From NCBI GenBank assembly GCA_964557295.1, contig CAZKZP010000026.1, forward strand, positions 1 to 40,042: DNA of 40,042 nucleotides, given 5' to 3'. Made by a program: the position numbers and the translations under genes. The notes beneath the pieces were generated by a model. It searched no databases and had not been told where the DNA came from. It saw only the letters and a program-made list of their open reading frames with translations. Below, piece by piece: positions 1 to 8,255 of the stretch. How positions within the stretch are numbered: position 1 is the stretch's first letter; the number at the start of each line of letters is the position of its first letter. Source of the DNA: JBFMHP01 sp964557295. Lineage in GTDB: Bacteria > Pseudomonadota > Gammaproteobacteria > RBG-16-57-12.

Positions 1-10
1 GTCAAACATC

Positions 11-1192
11 ATGTCCGTGATCAAAATGACAGATCTTGATTTGTCCGGTAAGCGCGTCTTCATCCGCGCCGACCTCAACGTGCCGGTCAAAGACGGCAAG
101 GTCACCTCCGATGCGCGCATCACCGCCAGCCTGCCGACGATCGAACGCGCCCTGAAGGCCGGCGCCAAGGTCATGGTCACCTCGCATCTGGGCCGCCCGG
201 AGGAGGGCGTCTACAGCGAGGAGAACTCGCTCAAGCCGGTGGCCGATGTGCTGAGCAAGAAGCTGGGCAAGCCGGTGCGTCTGGTCAAGGACTGGGTGAA
301 CGGTGGTTTCGAGGTCGCCAATGGTGAACTGGTGCTGCTGGAAAACGTCCGTTTCAACAAGGGCGAAAAGAAAAACGTCGATGACACCGCCAAGAAATAC
401 GCCGCCCTGTGCGATGTGTTCGTCATGGACGCCTTCGGCACCGCGCACCGCGCCGAGGCCTCCACCCACGGCGTGGCCAAGTATGCCAAGACCGCCTGCG
501 CCGGCCTGCTGCTGACCGAGGAACTCGATGCGCTGCAGAAGGCCCTGGCCAACCCGGCCCGCCCGATGGTCGCCATCGTCGGCGGCTCCAAGGTCTCCAC
601 CAAGCTGACCGTGCTCGAATCCCTGTCCGAGAAGGTCGACCAGATGGTGGTCGGCGGCGGTATCGCCAACACCTTCATCAAGGCCGCCGGCATGAACGTC
701 GGCAAATCGCTGTGTGAGGATGACCTGGTGCCCACCGCCAAGGCCCTGATGGAAAAGATGAACAAGCGTGGCGCCAAGATCCCGGTCGCCGTGGATGTCG
801 TGGTCGGCAAGAAGTTCGACGCCAACGAGCCGGCGGTGCTGAAAAAGGCCAGCGAAGTGGCGGCCGACGACATGATCTTCGACATCGGCCCCAAGAGCGC
901 GCAGGAGCTGGCGGACATCATCATGAAGGCCGGCACCGTGGTATGGAACGGCCCGGTGGGTGTGTTTGAATTCGATCAATTCGGCGAAGGCACCAAGACC
1001 ATCGCCAAGGCCATCGCCGAGACCAAGGCGTTCACCTTGGCGGGCGGCGGCGACACCATCGCGGCCATCCAGAAATACGACATCTATGAAAAGGTTTCCT
1101 ATATCTCCACCGCGGGCGGCGCCTTCCTCGAGTATCTCGAAGGCAAGGTGCTGCCGGCCGTGGCGATCCTGGAAGAGCGCGCTAAAGGTTGA
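11..1192 (+). CDS. pgk: Phosphoglycerate kinase
   Basis: Cytosolic enzyme that transfers phosphate between 1,3-bisphosphoglycerate and ADP in glycolysis; it runs in reverse in gluconeogenesis and the Calvin cycle. The 393-aa length is normal for the family. The N-terminal signature RADLNVPV lies near residues 19-26, the substrate-binding SHLGRPEEG follows near residue 58, and the nucleotide-loop GGGDTIAAI is near the C-terminus. The MSVIKMTDLDL start is the usual one in gammaproteobacterial homologues, so ATG at 11 is kept even though the window edge hides most of the ribosome-binding region. It is followed in the same direction by pyk and a class II aldolase gene, a gap-pgk-pyk-fba style order seen in autotrophic gammaproteobacteria; any gap gene would lie upstream of the window. 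Confidence 0.97.
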   Translation: MSVIKMTDLDLSGKRVFIRADLNVPVKDGKVTSDARITASLPTIERALKAGAKVMVTSHLGRPEEGVYSEENSLKPVADVLSKKLGKPVRLVKDWVNGGFEVANGELVLLENVRFNKGEKKNVDDTAKKYAALCDVFVMDAFGTAHRAEASTHGVAKYAKTACAGLLLTEELDALQKALANPARPMVAIVGGSKVSTKLTVLESLSEKVDQMVVGGGIANTFIKAAGMNVGKSLCEDDLVPTAKALMEKMNKRGAKIPVAVDVVVGKKFDANEPAVLKKASEVAADDMIFDIGPKSAQELADIIMKAGTVVWNGPVGVFEFDQFGEGTKTIAKAIAETKAFTLAGGGDTIAAIQKYDIYEKVSYISTAGGAFLEYLEGKVLPAVAILEERAKG

Positions 1193-1199
1193 TGAGCAT

Positions 1200-1221
1200 G
1201 CGCCGGCCGGTTGGCCGGTGC
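1200..1221 (+). terminator. Terminator- or attenuator-like hairpin between pgk and pyk
   Basis: A 9-bp GC-rich stem (GCGCCGGCC / GGCCGGTGC, one G-U pair) with a GGTT loop begins 8 bases after the pgk stop and is followed by GTCATTTTGT, a weak T-run. It could partly terminate or stabilise the pgk transcript while letting some polymerase into pyk, whose start is only 35 bases further on. Seen directly; the function is inferred. Confidence 0.4.
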
Positions 1222-1255
1222 GTCATTTTGTATTGTATTACCCGGAGTTCTTACC

Positions 1256-2698
1256 TTGTTAAGAAGAACCAAAATTGTAGCCACACTCGGTCCCGCCACC
1301 GATGATCCGAAGATGATCGACCGGATCATCGAAGCCGGCGTCGATGTCGTGCGGCTGAATTTCTCTCATGGCACGTCCGAGCAGCATCAGGAACGTGCCG
1401 AACGGGTGCGCAATCGCGCCCGCGCCTGCGGACGCCAGGTGGGCGTGCTCGCCGACCTGCAAGGCCCGAAGATCCGCATCGAGCGCTTCCGCGACGGCAA
1501 GGTCACGCTGAGCGAAGGCGATTCCTTCATCCTCGACGCGGCGCTGGGCAGTGACGACGGCGGCCAGGAGCGCGTGGGCATCGCCTACAAGGAGCTGGTC
1601 AACGACGTCAATCGCGGCGACACGCTGTTGCTCGACGACGGCCGCATCACGCTGTGGGTGGAAGATGTCACCGGCCAAGAGGTCCGCTGCAAGGTCAAGA
1701 TGGGCGGCGTGCTCTCCGACCGCAAGGGCATCAATCTGCAGGGCGGTGGCTTGTCCGCCCCGGCGCTGACGGAAAAAGACAAGGAAGATATCAAGACCGC
1801 GGCGAAGATTCAGGCCGACTATCTGGCCGTCTCCTTCCCGCGCACCGCCGATGACATGCACCAGGCGCGCGAGCTGTTGCGCGCCGCCGGCGGGCACGGC
1901 GCCCTGGTCGCCAAGATCGAACGCGCCGAGGCGCTGGAGGTGATCGAAGAGATCATCGCCGCCTCCGATGTGATCATGATCGCCCGCGGTGACCTGGGCG
2001 TGGAGATCGGTGACGCGGCCCTGCCGCCGGTACAGAAGGAACTGATCAAAAAGGCGCGCGAGATGAACAAGGCCGTGATCACGGCGACCCAGATGATGGA
2101 GTCGATGATCGAAAGCCACATCCCGACCCGCGCCGAGGTCTTCGACGTGGCCAATGCCGTGTTCGACGGCACCGACGCCGTGATGCTCTCGGCGGAGACC
2201 GCCTCCGGCAAGTATCCGCACCTGGCGATCGCCGCCATGGACCGCATCTGCCGCGAGGCGGAAAAGCAGCGCGTGGCGATGGTCTCGGACCATCGCATCA
2301 ATACGCGTTTTGCGCGCATCGACGAGGGCATCGCCATGGCGGCGATGTACACCGCCAATCACCTCGGCGTGAAGGCGATCGCCGCGCTGACCGAATCCGG
2401 CTCCACCCCGTTGTGGATGTCGCGCATCAGCTCCGGCATCCCGATCTATGCGTTGACCTCGCACGTGGAGACCCGGCGCAAGGTCACGCTGTACCGCGGC
2501 GTGTATCCGGTGAGCTTCGAAACCGGCACCAAGGATCATTACCTGGTCAATCTCGAGGCGGTCGAGGAACTGCGCCGCCGCGGCGTGGTGCGCGACGGCG
2601 ATCTGGTGATCATCACCAAGGGTGACCTGATGGGTGTGATGGGCGGCACCAATACCATGAAGATCGTCAAGGTCGGCGAGATGGTCGAGCCGCAATAA
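1256..2698 (+). CDS. pyk: Pyruvate kinase
   Basis: Converts phosphoenolpyruvate and ADP to pyruvate and ATP in the cytosol. About 480 aa, normal for the family. The protein opens with LRRTKIVATLGPATDD, carries the active-site region MIARGDLGVEIG near residue 240 and TATQMMESMI near residue 280, and has the C-terminal allosteric-type domain. I chose TTG at 1256, giving MLRRTKIVATLGP, because that is where family members begin and because a GGAG lies about 10 bases upstream. The longer reading from TTG 1211 would run through the intergenic hairpin and add unrelated residues. It sits between pgk and the aldolase gene on the same strand, consistent with one central-carbon transcription unit. Confidence 0.95.
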   Translation: MLRRTKIVATLGPATDDPKMIDRIIEAGVDVVRLNFSHGTSEQHQERAERVRNRARACGRQVGVLADLQGPKIRIERFRDGKVTLSEGDSFILDAALGSDDGGQERVGIAYKELVNDVNRGDTLLLDDGRITLWVEDVTGQEVRCKVKMGGVLSDRKGINLQGGGLSAPALTEKDKEDIKTAAKIQADYLAVSFPRTADDMHQARELLRAAGGHGALVAKIERAEALEVIEEIIAASDVIMIARGDLGVEIGDAALPPVQKELIKKAREMNKAVITATQMMESMIESHIPTRAEVFDVANAVFDGTDAVMLSAETASGKYPHLAIAAMDRICREAEKQRVAMVSDHRINTRFARIDEGIAMAAMYTANHLGVKAIAALTESGSTPLWMSRISSGIPIYALTSHVETRRKVTLYRGVYPVSFETGTKDHYLVNLEAVEELRRRGVVRDGDLVIITKGDLMGVMGGTNTMKIVKVGEMVEPQ

Positions 2699-2779
2699 GA
2701 CTGAGTACAATTCCAGGGCATTTTTGTATATGCTTCCTGGGTTACGATTCTGAAAATCTGATTAAACGAGGAGAGTATC

Positions 2780-3844
2780 ATGGCTTTAATTTCCATGCGT
2801 CAATTGCTGGATTACGCGGCCGAGCACGGCTTCGGTCTGCCGGCATTCAACGTCAACAACATGGAGCAGGTGCACGCGATCATGCAGGCGGCCGATGCCG
2901 CCGACGCGCCTGTGATCATGCAGGGTTCCGCCGGTGCGCGTTCCTACGCCGGTGAGCCCTTCCTGCGTCATTTGATTCAAGCCGCAGTCGAGATGTACCC
3001 GCACATCCCCATCTGTATGCACCAGGACCACGGCGCCTCTCCGGACGTCTGCTTCCGCTCGATCCAGTCCGGCTTCACTTCCGTGATGATGGACGGCTCG
3101 CTGCTGGCCGACGGCAAGACACCGGCAAGCTACGAGTACAACGTCGACGTCACCCGCAAGGTCGCCGAGCTGGCGCACGCCTGCGGCGTATCGGTTGAAG
3201 GCGAGCTGGGCTGCCTGGGTTCACTGGAAACCGGCAAGGCCGGCGAGGAAGACGGTCACGGCGCCGAAGGCGAGATGGACCACTCCATGCTGCTGACCGA
3301 TCCGGAAGAAGCGGCCGACTTCGTCAAGAAGACCGGTGTCGACGCCCTGGCCATCGCCATCGGCACCTCGCACGGCGCCTACAAGTTCACCAGCAAGCCG
3401 ACCGGCAAGGTGCTGCGCATCGACCGCGTGAAGGAAATCCATCAGCGCATCCCGAGCGTCCACCTGGTCATGCACGGTTCCTCATCCGTGCCGGAAGACT
3501 GGCTTGCCATCATCAACAACTACGGCGGCGACATGGGCCAGACCTATGGCGTGCCGGTTGCCGAGATTGTGGAAGGCATCAAAAACGGCGTGCGCAAGGT
3601 CAACATCGATACCGACCTGCGCATGGCCTCGACCGGCGCCATTCGCAAGCACCTGGCCGAGAACAAGTCGAACTTCGATCCGCGCAAGTTCATCAAGGAA
3701 TCGACCAAGGCCATGGCCGGTATCTGTAAGGCCCGCTACGAGGCCTTCGGCGCCGCAGGTCACGCCTCCAAGATCAAGCCGGTGTCACTGGAAACCATGC
3801 AGAAGCGTTACGACAAGGGCGAGCTGACCCCCAAGGTCAAGTAA
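2780..3844 (+). CDS. fba: Fructose-bisphosphate aldolase, class II (Calvin-cycle type)
   Basis: Zinc-dependent aldolase that joins or splits dihydroxyacetone phosphate and glyceraldehyde 3-phosphate; in autotrophs it also makes sedoheptulose bisphosphate. 354 aa. Metal-binding and catalytic landmarks are visible: MHQDHGASPD near residue 80 (zinc-binding His and catalytic Asp), the VEGELGCLG segment near residue 140, the glycine-rich LVMHGSSSVP near residue 230, and NIDTDLRMA near residue 275. An excellent Shine-Dalgarno GAGGAGAG lies about 6 bases before the ATG. The sequence resembles CbbA-type aldolases more than the E. coli FbaA type, which fits an autotrophic host (inference). It ends the central-carbon block and is followed by a strong intrinsic terminator. 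Confidence 0.95.
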   Translation: MALISMRQLLDYAAEHGFGLPAFNVNNMEQVHAIMQAADAADAPVIMQGSAGARSYAGEPFLRHLIQAAVEMYPHIPICMHQDHGASPDVCFRSIQSGFTSVMMDGSLLADGKTPASYEYNVDVTRKVAELAHACGVSVEGELGCLGSLETGKAGEEDGHGAEGEMDHSMLLTDPEEAADFVKKTGVDALAIAIGTSHGAYKFTSKPTGKVLRIDRVKEIHQRIPSVHLVMHGSSSVPEDWLAIINNYGGDMGQTYGVPVAEIVEGIKNGVRKVNIDTDLRMASTGAIRKHLAENKSNFDPRKFIKESTKAMAGICKARYEAFGAAGHASKIKPVSLETMQKRYDKGELTPKVK

Positions 3845-3870
3845 TCCCCGGCAGGCGATCCCTGCACGGA

Positions 3871-3898
3871 AAGGGCCGCAATCGCGGCCCTTTTTTTT
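3871..3898 (+). terminator. Rho-independent terminator after the aldolase gene
   Basis: Perfect stem AAGGGCCGC / GCGGCCCTT with an AATC loop followed by a T8 tract, starting 26 bases after the aldolase stop. This is a textbook intrinsic terminator closing the pgk-pyk-fba unit. Confidence 0.92.
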
Positions 3899-4083
3899 GC
3901 CTAAAAAATCCCACGCCCAATATATTCAGAGGGGCATGTTTTTGCCGACTCATACCCCAGGTCTCCCAAAACACCTGTCGGCGCGGGAAGCGGCCGGCTT
4001 GGCGTGCGGGCGGTGTTGGAGTATACGTAGAAGGAAGGGGAGGCAATGCGTCCGCCCATCAGGATAGGAGTGATCATCACGCT

Positions 4084-6090
4084 ATGAATCACGGCTATCT
4101 GAACGATGTCATCATCCTGTTCGCCGCCACGGTGCTGGTGGTGGGGGTGTTTCATCGTTTCCGCTTGCCGTCGATCCTGGGGTATCTCGCCGTCGGCATC
4201 GTGATGGGGCCGTATGGCTTGATGCTGATCAAGGACATCGAGATCACGCGCGATGTGGCCGAGTTCGGCGTGGTGTTTTTGCTCTTCACCATCGGGCTGG
4301 AGTTTTCCTGGCCCTTGCTGATGCGCATGAAGGGCGCGGTGCTCGGGCTCGGTGGCATGCAGGTGCTGCTCGGCACGGTAGTCATCGCCATCGCCGGGAT
4401 TTACTTCGGGCTGGACATGGACAGCGCGCTGGTACTCGGCGGCATCGTGGCGATGTCCTCCACGGCCTTGGTCATCAAACAGCTCACCGACCAGACGGAG
4501 CTGCACACGCGCCACGGACGCAATGCCGTGGGAGTCCTGCTGTTTCAGGACATCATGGTCATCCCCTTGCTGATCTTCGTTTCGAGCTATTCCGTCGAGA
4601 GCGACACCAAATTCATCTATGCGCTCTTGCGGGCCATCGCCGAAGGTGTCGTGGCCGTGCTCGGCATCATGGTGATCGGGCGCTGGGCGTTGCGCCCCGT
4701 GTTTCGGCGGGTGGCCGCGTTTCGTTCCAACGAACTGTTCACGCTCACGGTGCTGCTGGTGGCCTTGGGCGCGGCCTGGGCCACGCATCTGATGGGATTG
4801 TCGCTGGCCTTGGGTGCATTCATCGCCGGGATGTTGCTGGCGGAGACCGAGTTCCGCCATCAGGTGGAGGCGGAGATCCGTCCCTTCCGCGATGTGCTGC
4901 TGGCCCTGTTCTTCGTCACCATCGGCATGTTGCTCAATGTCCGCGAGGTGCATCAGGTGTGGCTTGCGGCGCTGCTGATTTTTACCGCATTGATCCTTGG
5001 CAAGCTGGTGATCGTGCTGCTCTTGTCCCGGGCGATGGGGTGGAGCATCGCGGTGGCGCTGCGCACGGGGCTGATCCTCGCCCACGGCGGTGAATTCGGC
5101 TTCGCCGTGGTGGCGCTGGCCAATGGCAAAGGGTTGTTTGAACCGGGGCTCGCGCAGGCGATCCTGGCGGCGCTGATCCTGAGCATGATCACCGCGCCGT
5201 TGCTGATCCGCTACAACCGCTGGATCTCGGACCTGTTGTTGCCGATGCGCCTGGAGAGCGAGGACACGGTGCGCGAGCACATCGAACACGCCGCCAGCGA
5301 GTTGCATAATCACGTGATCATCTGCGGCTACGGGCGCGTGGGGCAGAATACGGCGCGGATGCTGACCGACGAAGGCATTGCCTATCTCGCGCTAGAGATC
5401 GATCCGGTGTTGGTGCAGAACGCGGTCAAGGCGAATGAGCCGGTGCGCTATGGCGATGCCACGAACATCGAATTGCTCAAGGCCGCGCATATCGAGCGCG
5501 CGCGCGCGGTGGTGGTGAGCCTGCGCGAGGTGCAGCTATCGATCAAGATCGTGGAGAAGATCCGGCATATCAACACGGAGATCCCGATCATCGTGCGCGT
5601 GCCGGATGAAACCGAGGTCGACCGGCTGCTGAAGCTCGGCGCCACCGATGTGATCCCCGAGACCGTGGAGGCGAGCCTGATGCTGTCCTCCCATCTGCTG
5701 GTGATGCTGGATGTGCCGGTGGCGCGCGTGGTCAACAAGATCCGCCAGGTGCGTAACAATCAGTACTCCACGTTGCGCCGACTCTATCCGGGCGAGACCA
5801 CGATCAATCAGGTGATGGGCGAGGGCGGCGAGCAGTTGTACGCCGTCAAGCTCGTGGCGAACAGCCGCGCGGTGGGGCGCACCATTGCGGAGCTGGGGCT
5901 GGAGAAAATGGCCGTCTCGGTCACGGCGATACATCGCGGCACGCGCCGCATCATTGAGCCCCGGCCGGAGGAAAGGCTGTTGCAGGGCGATATCCTGATC
6001 CTGTTCGGCAGCGCAGACTCGGTGGCGGCCGCCGAGGCGCAGGTGCAACACCGGCGCGCGGAGGATACTAGTGGCCTGCCTCGCAAATAA
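4084..6090 (+). CDS. Kef/YbaL-type monovalent cation:proton antiporter (CPA2 family)
   Basis: Inner-membrane antiporter of 668 aa, probably exchanging K+ (or Na+) for H+. Residues 1 to about 385 form some 12-13 hydrophobic helices (Na+/H+ exchanger fold), including the conserved HGGEFGFAVVALA segment. A cytoplasmic RCK/TrkA-N domain follows from about residue 405 with the dinucleotide-binding motif GYGRVGQNTARML, and a TrkA-C domain closes the protein (about 575-655). This architecture matches YbaL/RosB-like proteins rather than glutathione-gated KefB/KefC, but the exact subgroup cannot be fixed by eye. ATG 4084 has a GGAG rather far upstream (about 16 bases), so translation may be weak. It is a single-gene unit after a terminator. 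Confidence 0.9.
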   Translation: MNHGYLNDVIILFAATVLVVGVFHRFRLPSILGYLAVGIVMGPYGLMLIKDIEITRDVAEFGVVFLLFTIGLEFSWPLLMRMKGAVLGLGGMQVLLGTVVIAIAGIYFGLDMDSALVLGGIVAMSSTALVIKQLTDQTELHTRHGRNAVGVLLFQDIMVIPLLIFVSSYSVESDTKFIYALLRAIAEGVVAVLGIMVIGRWALRPVFRRVAAFRSNELFTLTVLLVALGAAWATHLMGLSLALGAFIAGMLLAETEFRHQVEAEIRPFRDVLLALFFVTIGMLLNVREVHQVWLAALLIFTALILGKLVIVLLLSRAMGWSIAVALRTGLILAHGGEFGFAVVALANGKGLFEPGLAQAILAALILSMITAPLLIRYNRWISDLLLPMRLESEDTVREHIEHAASELHNHVIICGYGRVGQNTARMLTDEGIAYLALEIDPVLVQNAVKANEPVRYGDATNIELLKAAHIERARAVVVSLREVQLSIKIVEKIRHINTEIPIIVRVPDETEVDRLLKLGATDVIPETVEASLMLSSHLLVMLDVPVARVVNKIRQVRNNQYSTLRRLYPGETTINQVMGEGGEQLYAVKLVANSRAVGRTIAELGLEKMAVSVTAIHRGTRRIIEPRPEERLLQGDILILFGSADSVAAAEAQVQHRRAEDTSGLPRK

Positions 6091-6098
6091 CGAAACGT

Positions 6099-6200
6099 AA
6101 AACGGCGTCTTTTGCCGCAGGGCGGCGTTGCCACTCCTCGCCATAGCTATGGCGATGTCTCGTCATTGCGCCTGGCCCGGCGGCAAAATCCATCCGTTTT
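6099..6200. repeat. Long imperfect palindrome downstream of the antiporter gene
   Basis: About 102 bases folding around a perfect 16-bp palindrome CGCCATAGCTATGGCG (6139-6154). The outer arms AAAACGG (6099-6105) and TTTTGCCG (6110-6117) pair with CGGCAAAA (6181-6188) and CCGTTTT (6194-6200). It looks like a small intergenic hairpin element abutting the MITE-like element; no second copy was seen in this window. It may also act as a 3' end for the antiporter transcript. Confidence 0.5.
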
Positions 6201-6229
6201 ATTTGCTCCGCCATTTACGAAGCAGACCG

Positions 6230-6414
6230 CTAGCCCGGATATTTCACCACGGATCGTAGCGAGGGCGCGTAAGGCATTGAAGATTCGGGGCGCACGGAGC
6301 TTTTGACGGTGAAGGCATAGTCGACACTATGTCGAACCGGCAAAAGCGAGTACGTCACGTAGATTCAATGGATTACGCGACCGCAGTAGATTCGTGGTGA
6401 GATATCCGGGCTAG
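6230..6414. mobile_element. MITE-like element, copy 1 (185 bp)
   Basis: Begins CTAGCCCGGATATTTCACCA and ends with its inverse complement, giving terminal inverted repeats of 22 bp with one mismatch in this copy. The interior carries a small dyad (CATAGT / ACTATG around CGAC) and no credible gene. A second copy at 8256-8440 has the same length and orientation and appears to differ only within the right terminal repeat (GAGATA versus GAAATA). No transposase is present, so this is a non-autonomous miniature element by structure. No clear target-site duplication was found; both copies are preceded by ACCG. The right end overlaps the trmB stop codon. Confidence 0.8.
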
Positions 6415-7097
6415 ACCCGCGTGAAGATCAGATCCCACACCCCGTGTCCCAGGCGCAGGCCGCGCTGCTCGAATTTGGTGAGCGGCCGGTGCGCGGGGCG
6501 CGGCGCATAGCGGCCGGCACCGGCGGCGTTGCTGAAGTCCGCGCGCGCGCTCATCACGCTCATCATGTGCTGGGCGTAGTGCTCCCAATCGGTGGCCATG
6601 TGAAAGTGGCCGCCGGGCTTGATCTTGCGCGCGAGGAGTTCGACGAACGGCGGCTGCACGATGCGGCGCTTGTGGTGGCGGGTCTTCGGCCATGGGTCGG
6701 GGAAGAACAGCATCACGCCGTCGAAGGTCTCATCCGGCACGTGATGCTGCAGGATCTCCACCGCATCGCCGTTGATGACGCGGATGTTGGTCAGCGCGCG
6801 TTGTTCGATTTCCAGTAGCAGATTACCGATGCCGGGGCGGTGCACCTCGATGCCGAGGAAATCCTGCTCCCGCGCGTTGTCTGCCATCGCCGCCAGCGAA
6901 GTCCCCATGCCGAAGCCGATTTCGAGATGACGCGGCGCGCGCCGCGCGAAGAGCGCATCGAAGTCCAGCGGCGCGCCATTCATCTCGACGCCAAACTGCG
7001 GCCAGAGCCGCGCCAAGGCCTCCTGCTGCGGGATGGACTTGCGGCCCTGGCGGCGGACGAAGCTGCGGACGGTGCGGTGATGTGGTGCCTTGGTCAT
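6411..7097 (-). CDS. trmB: tRNA (guanine-N7-)-methyltransferase
   Basis: SAM-dependent enzyme that makes m7G46 in the variable loop of many tRNAs. 228 aa. The SAM-binding motif LEIGFGMGTSLA lies near residue 57, and the family hallmark FFPDPWPKTRHHKRR lies near residue 130, followed by the conserved tRNA-binding C-terminal part. The stop codon TAG is formed by the terminal CTAG of the adjoining MITE-like element (6411-6414), so the insertion defines the present C-terminus ending DLIFTRV. It lies downstream of thiG on the same strand, the usual thiG-trmB order in gammaproteobacteria, with a REP doublet in the 119-base spacer. A GGTT-rich leader gives no striking ribosome-binding site. Confidence 0.95.
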   Translation of the reverse strand: MTKAPHHRTVRSFVRRQGRKSIPQQEALARLWPQFGVEMNGAPLDFDALFARRAPRHLEIGFGMGTSLAAMADNAREQDFLGIEVHRPGIGNLLLEIEQRALTNIRVINGDAVEILQHHVPDETFDGVMLFFPDPWPKTRHHKRRIVQPPFVELLARKIKPGGHFHMATDWEHYAQHMMSVMSARADFSNAAGAGRYAPRPAHRPLTKFEQRGLRLGHGVWDLIFTRV

Positions 7098-7117
7098 GTC
7101 TTCAACGCAATGTTCAA

Positions 7118-7202
7118 CCCGTAGGAGCGAGCCCTGCTCGCGAATAGGTCAATTCTGAATTAATTGTTCAACCCGTTCGCGAGCAGGGCTCGCTCCTACG
7201 GG
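7118..7202. repeat. REP doublet (REPIN-like) between thiG and trmB
   Basis: Two perfectly complementary 27-base arms (7118-7144 and 7176-7202) around a 31-base spacer. The arm core GTAGGAGCGAGCCCTGCTCG is of the Pseudomonas REP type (GTAGGAGCGAGC...GCTCGCGA). Each single arm is itself a hairpin, and the pair forms a larger cruciform, the arrangement known as a REPIN. A short direct repeat GTTCAACCCG occurs at 7112-7121 and 7166-7175. REPINs are moved by RAYT transposases; none is in this window. In the thiG-trmB transcript the hairpin may affect mRNA stability. Confidence 0.85.
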
Positions 7203-7216
7203 GTTGCGGAAAAGGC

Positions 7217-8017
7217 TCACTTGAAAAACGTCCCGTCGATCGGCGAAGACGCGCTGGCGTACTGCTTGCGCGGCATGCGTCCGGCGAGAAAACCCTCGCG
7301 CCCGGCCTCGATCGCCTTCTTCATCGCCGAGGCCATCAGCACCGGATATTTGGCGCAGGCAATCGCACTGTTCATCAGCACGCCATCACAGCCGAGTTCC
7401 ATCGCCTGGGTGGCGTCCGAAGGCGTGCCCACGCCGGCATCGACCAGGACCGGCACCTTGGCGTTCTCGATGATCAGCTTGAGGTTGTAGGGATTGCAGA
7501 TGCCCAGCCCCGAGCCGATCAGCCCGGCCAGCGGCATCACCGCCACGCAGCCCATCTCCTCCAGGCGCTTGGCCACGATCGGATCGTCGTTGGTGTAGAC
7601 CATCACATCGAAACCGTCCTTGATCAGCACCTCGGCGGCCGCCAGGGTCTCGGTGATGTTGGGGTAAAGGGTCTTCTCGTCGCCGAGCACCTCCAGTTTG
7701 ACCAGCGTGTGCCCATCGAGCAGCTCGCGCGCCAGGCGGCAGGTGCGGATGGCATCGGCGGCGGTGTAACAACCGGCGGTGTTGGGCAGGATGGTGTAGC
7801 GGCTCGGCGGCACCACGTCCAGCAGATTCGGCTCGCCCCGATGCTGGCCGATATTGGTGCGGCGGATCGCCACCGTAATGATCTCCGCGCCGCTGGCCTC
7901 GGTGGCCAGCCGGGTCTCTTCGAGATCCTTGTACTTGCCGCTGCCGACCAGAAGGCGCGAGCGATAGGTCGTACCGGCAATGACCAGGGGGGCATCGTGT
8001 GGGATCGTGTGTGACAT
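7217..8017 (-). CDS. thiG: Thiazole synthase
   Basis: Forms the thiazole ring of thiamin from 1-deoxyxylulose 5-phosphate, dehydroglycine and ThiS-thiocarboxylate. About 266 aa with a TIM-barrel pattern: LVGSGKYKD near the N-terminus, the Schiff-base lysine in LVKLEVLGDEKTLYPN, and the phosphate-binding DAGVGTPSDA and GVLMNSAIA loops. ATG at 8017 (MSHTIPHDAP) is chosen because AGGAAG lies about 7 bases upstream; an in-frame ATG at 8050 lacks such a site. Its partner thiS, normally immediately upstream, is about 10.3 kb away at 18306-18506, separated by an accessory island. thiG therefore probably needs its own promoter. No THI-element (TPP riboswitch) was recognised in front of it. Confidence 0.96.
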   Translation of the reverse strand: MSHTIPHDAPLVIAGTTYRSRLLVGSGKYKDLEETRLATEASGAEIITVAIRRTNIGQHRGEPNLLDVVPPSRYTILPNTAGCYTAADAIRTCRLARELLDGHTLVKLEVLGDEKTLYPNITETLAAAEVLIKDGFDVMVYTNDDPIVAKRLEEMGCVAVMPLAGLIGSGLGICNPYNLKLIIENAKVPVLVDAGVGTPSDATQAMELGCDGVLMNSAIACAKYPVLMASAMKKAIEAGREGFLAGRMPRKQYASASSPIDGTFFK

Positions 8018-8072
8018 GGCGGAAACTTCCTGCGGATAAATTCGGTTCAAAAAACGACATCTGCCTTTCGCC

Positions 8073-8096
8073 CCCTCTCCCGCAGGCGGGAGAGGG
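8073..8096. repeat. CCCTCTCCC-type intergenic hairpin in the thiG leader
   Basis: Perfect 11-bp stem CCCTCTCCCGC / GCGGGAGAGGG with a 2-base loop, followed by CCGGGGTGAGGG. It resembles the short GC-rich intergenic hairpins scattered in many proteobacterial genomes. It lies 56-79 bases upstream of the thiG start, so it may form in the 5' leader. No T-tract in either direction argues against a terminator. Confidence 0.6.
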
Positions 8097-8158
8097 CCGG
8101 GGTGAGGGCCAGCGGCCGAAATGACCGCCGGGTGAATAAACAGCGTGAGGCAGGGGTA

Positions 8159-8187
8159 AGTATACTTGAGCGTGAAAGAAAAAAGCA
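8159..8187 (-). promoter_or_regulatory. Possible promoter for the isolated thiG
   Basis: On the minus strand a good -10 hexamer TATACT (8159-8164) sits 17 bases downstream of TGCTTT (8182-8187), a poor -35. It is the best sigma-70-like match I see between the island and thiG and would give a leader of roughly 135 bases containing the 8073-8096 hairpin. Weak evidence. Confidence 0.2.
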
Positions 8188-8255
8188 GGCCTGATCCTGT
8201 CGCCCCGGCGGTCGCCGTATCCAGACGATTCCGCAGAAGTCCCCCTCCGTAACCG

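Noticed and set aside
3901..5313. Long minus-strand frame opposite the antiporter gene
   Set aside because: His/Gln/Asp-rich translation with no family resemblance; it is the antisense shadow of a well-supported membrane protein gene.
8018..8255. TPP riboswitch upstream of thiG
   Set aside because: No CTGAGA plus ACCTGATCTGG-type THI-box blocks could be found on the minus strand here or in front of thiS.
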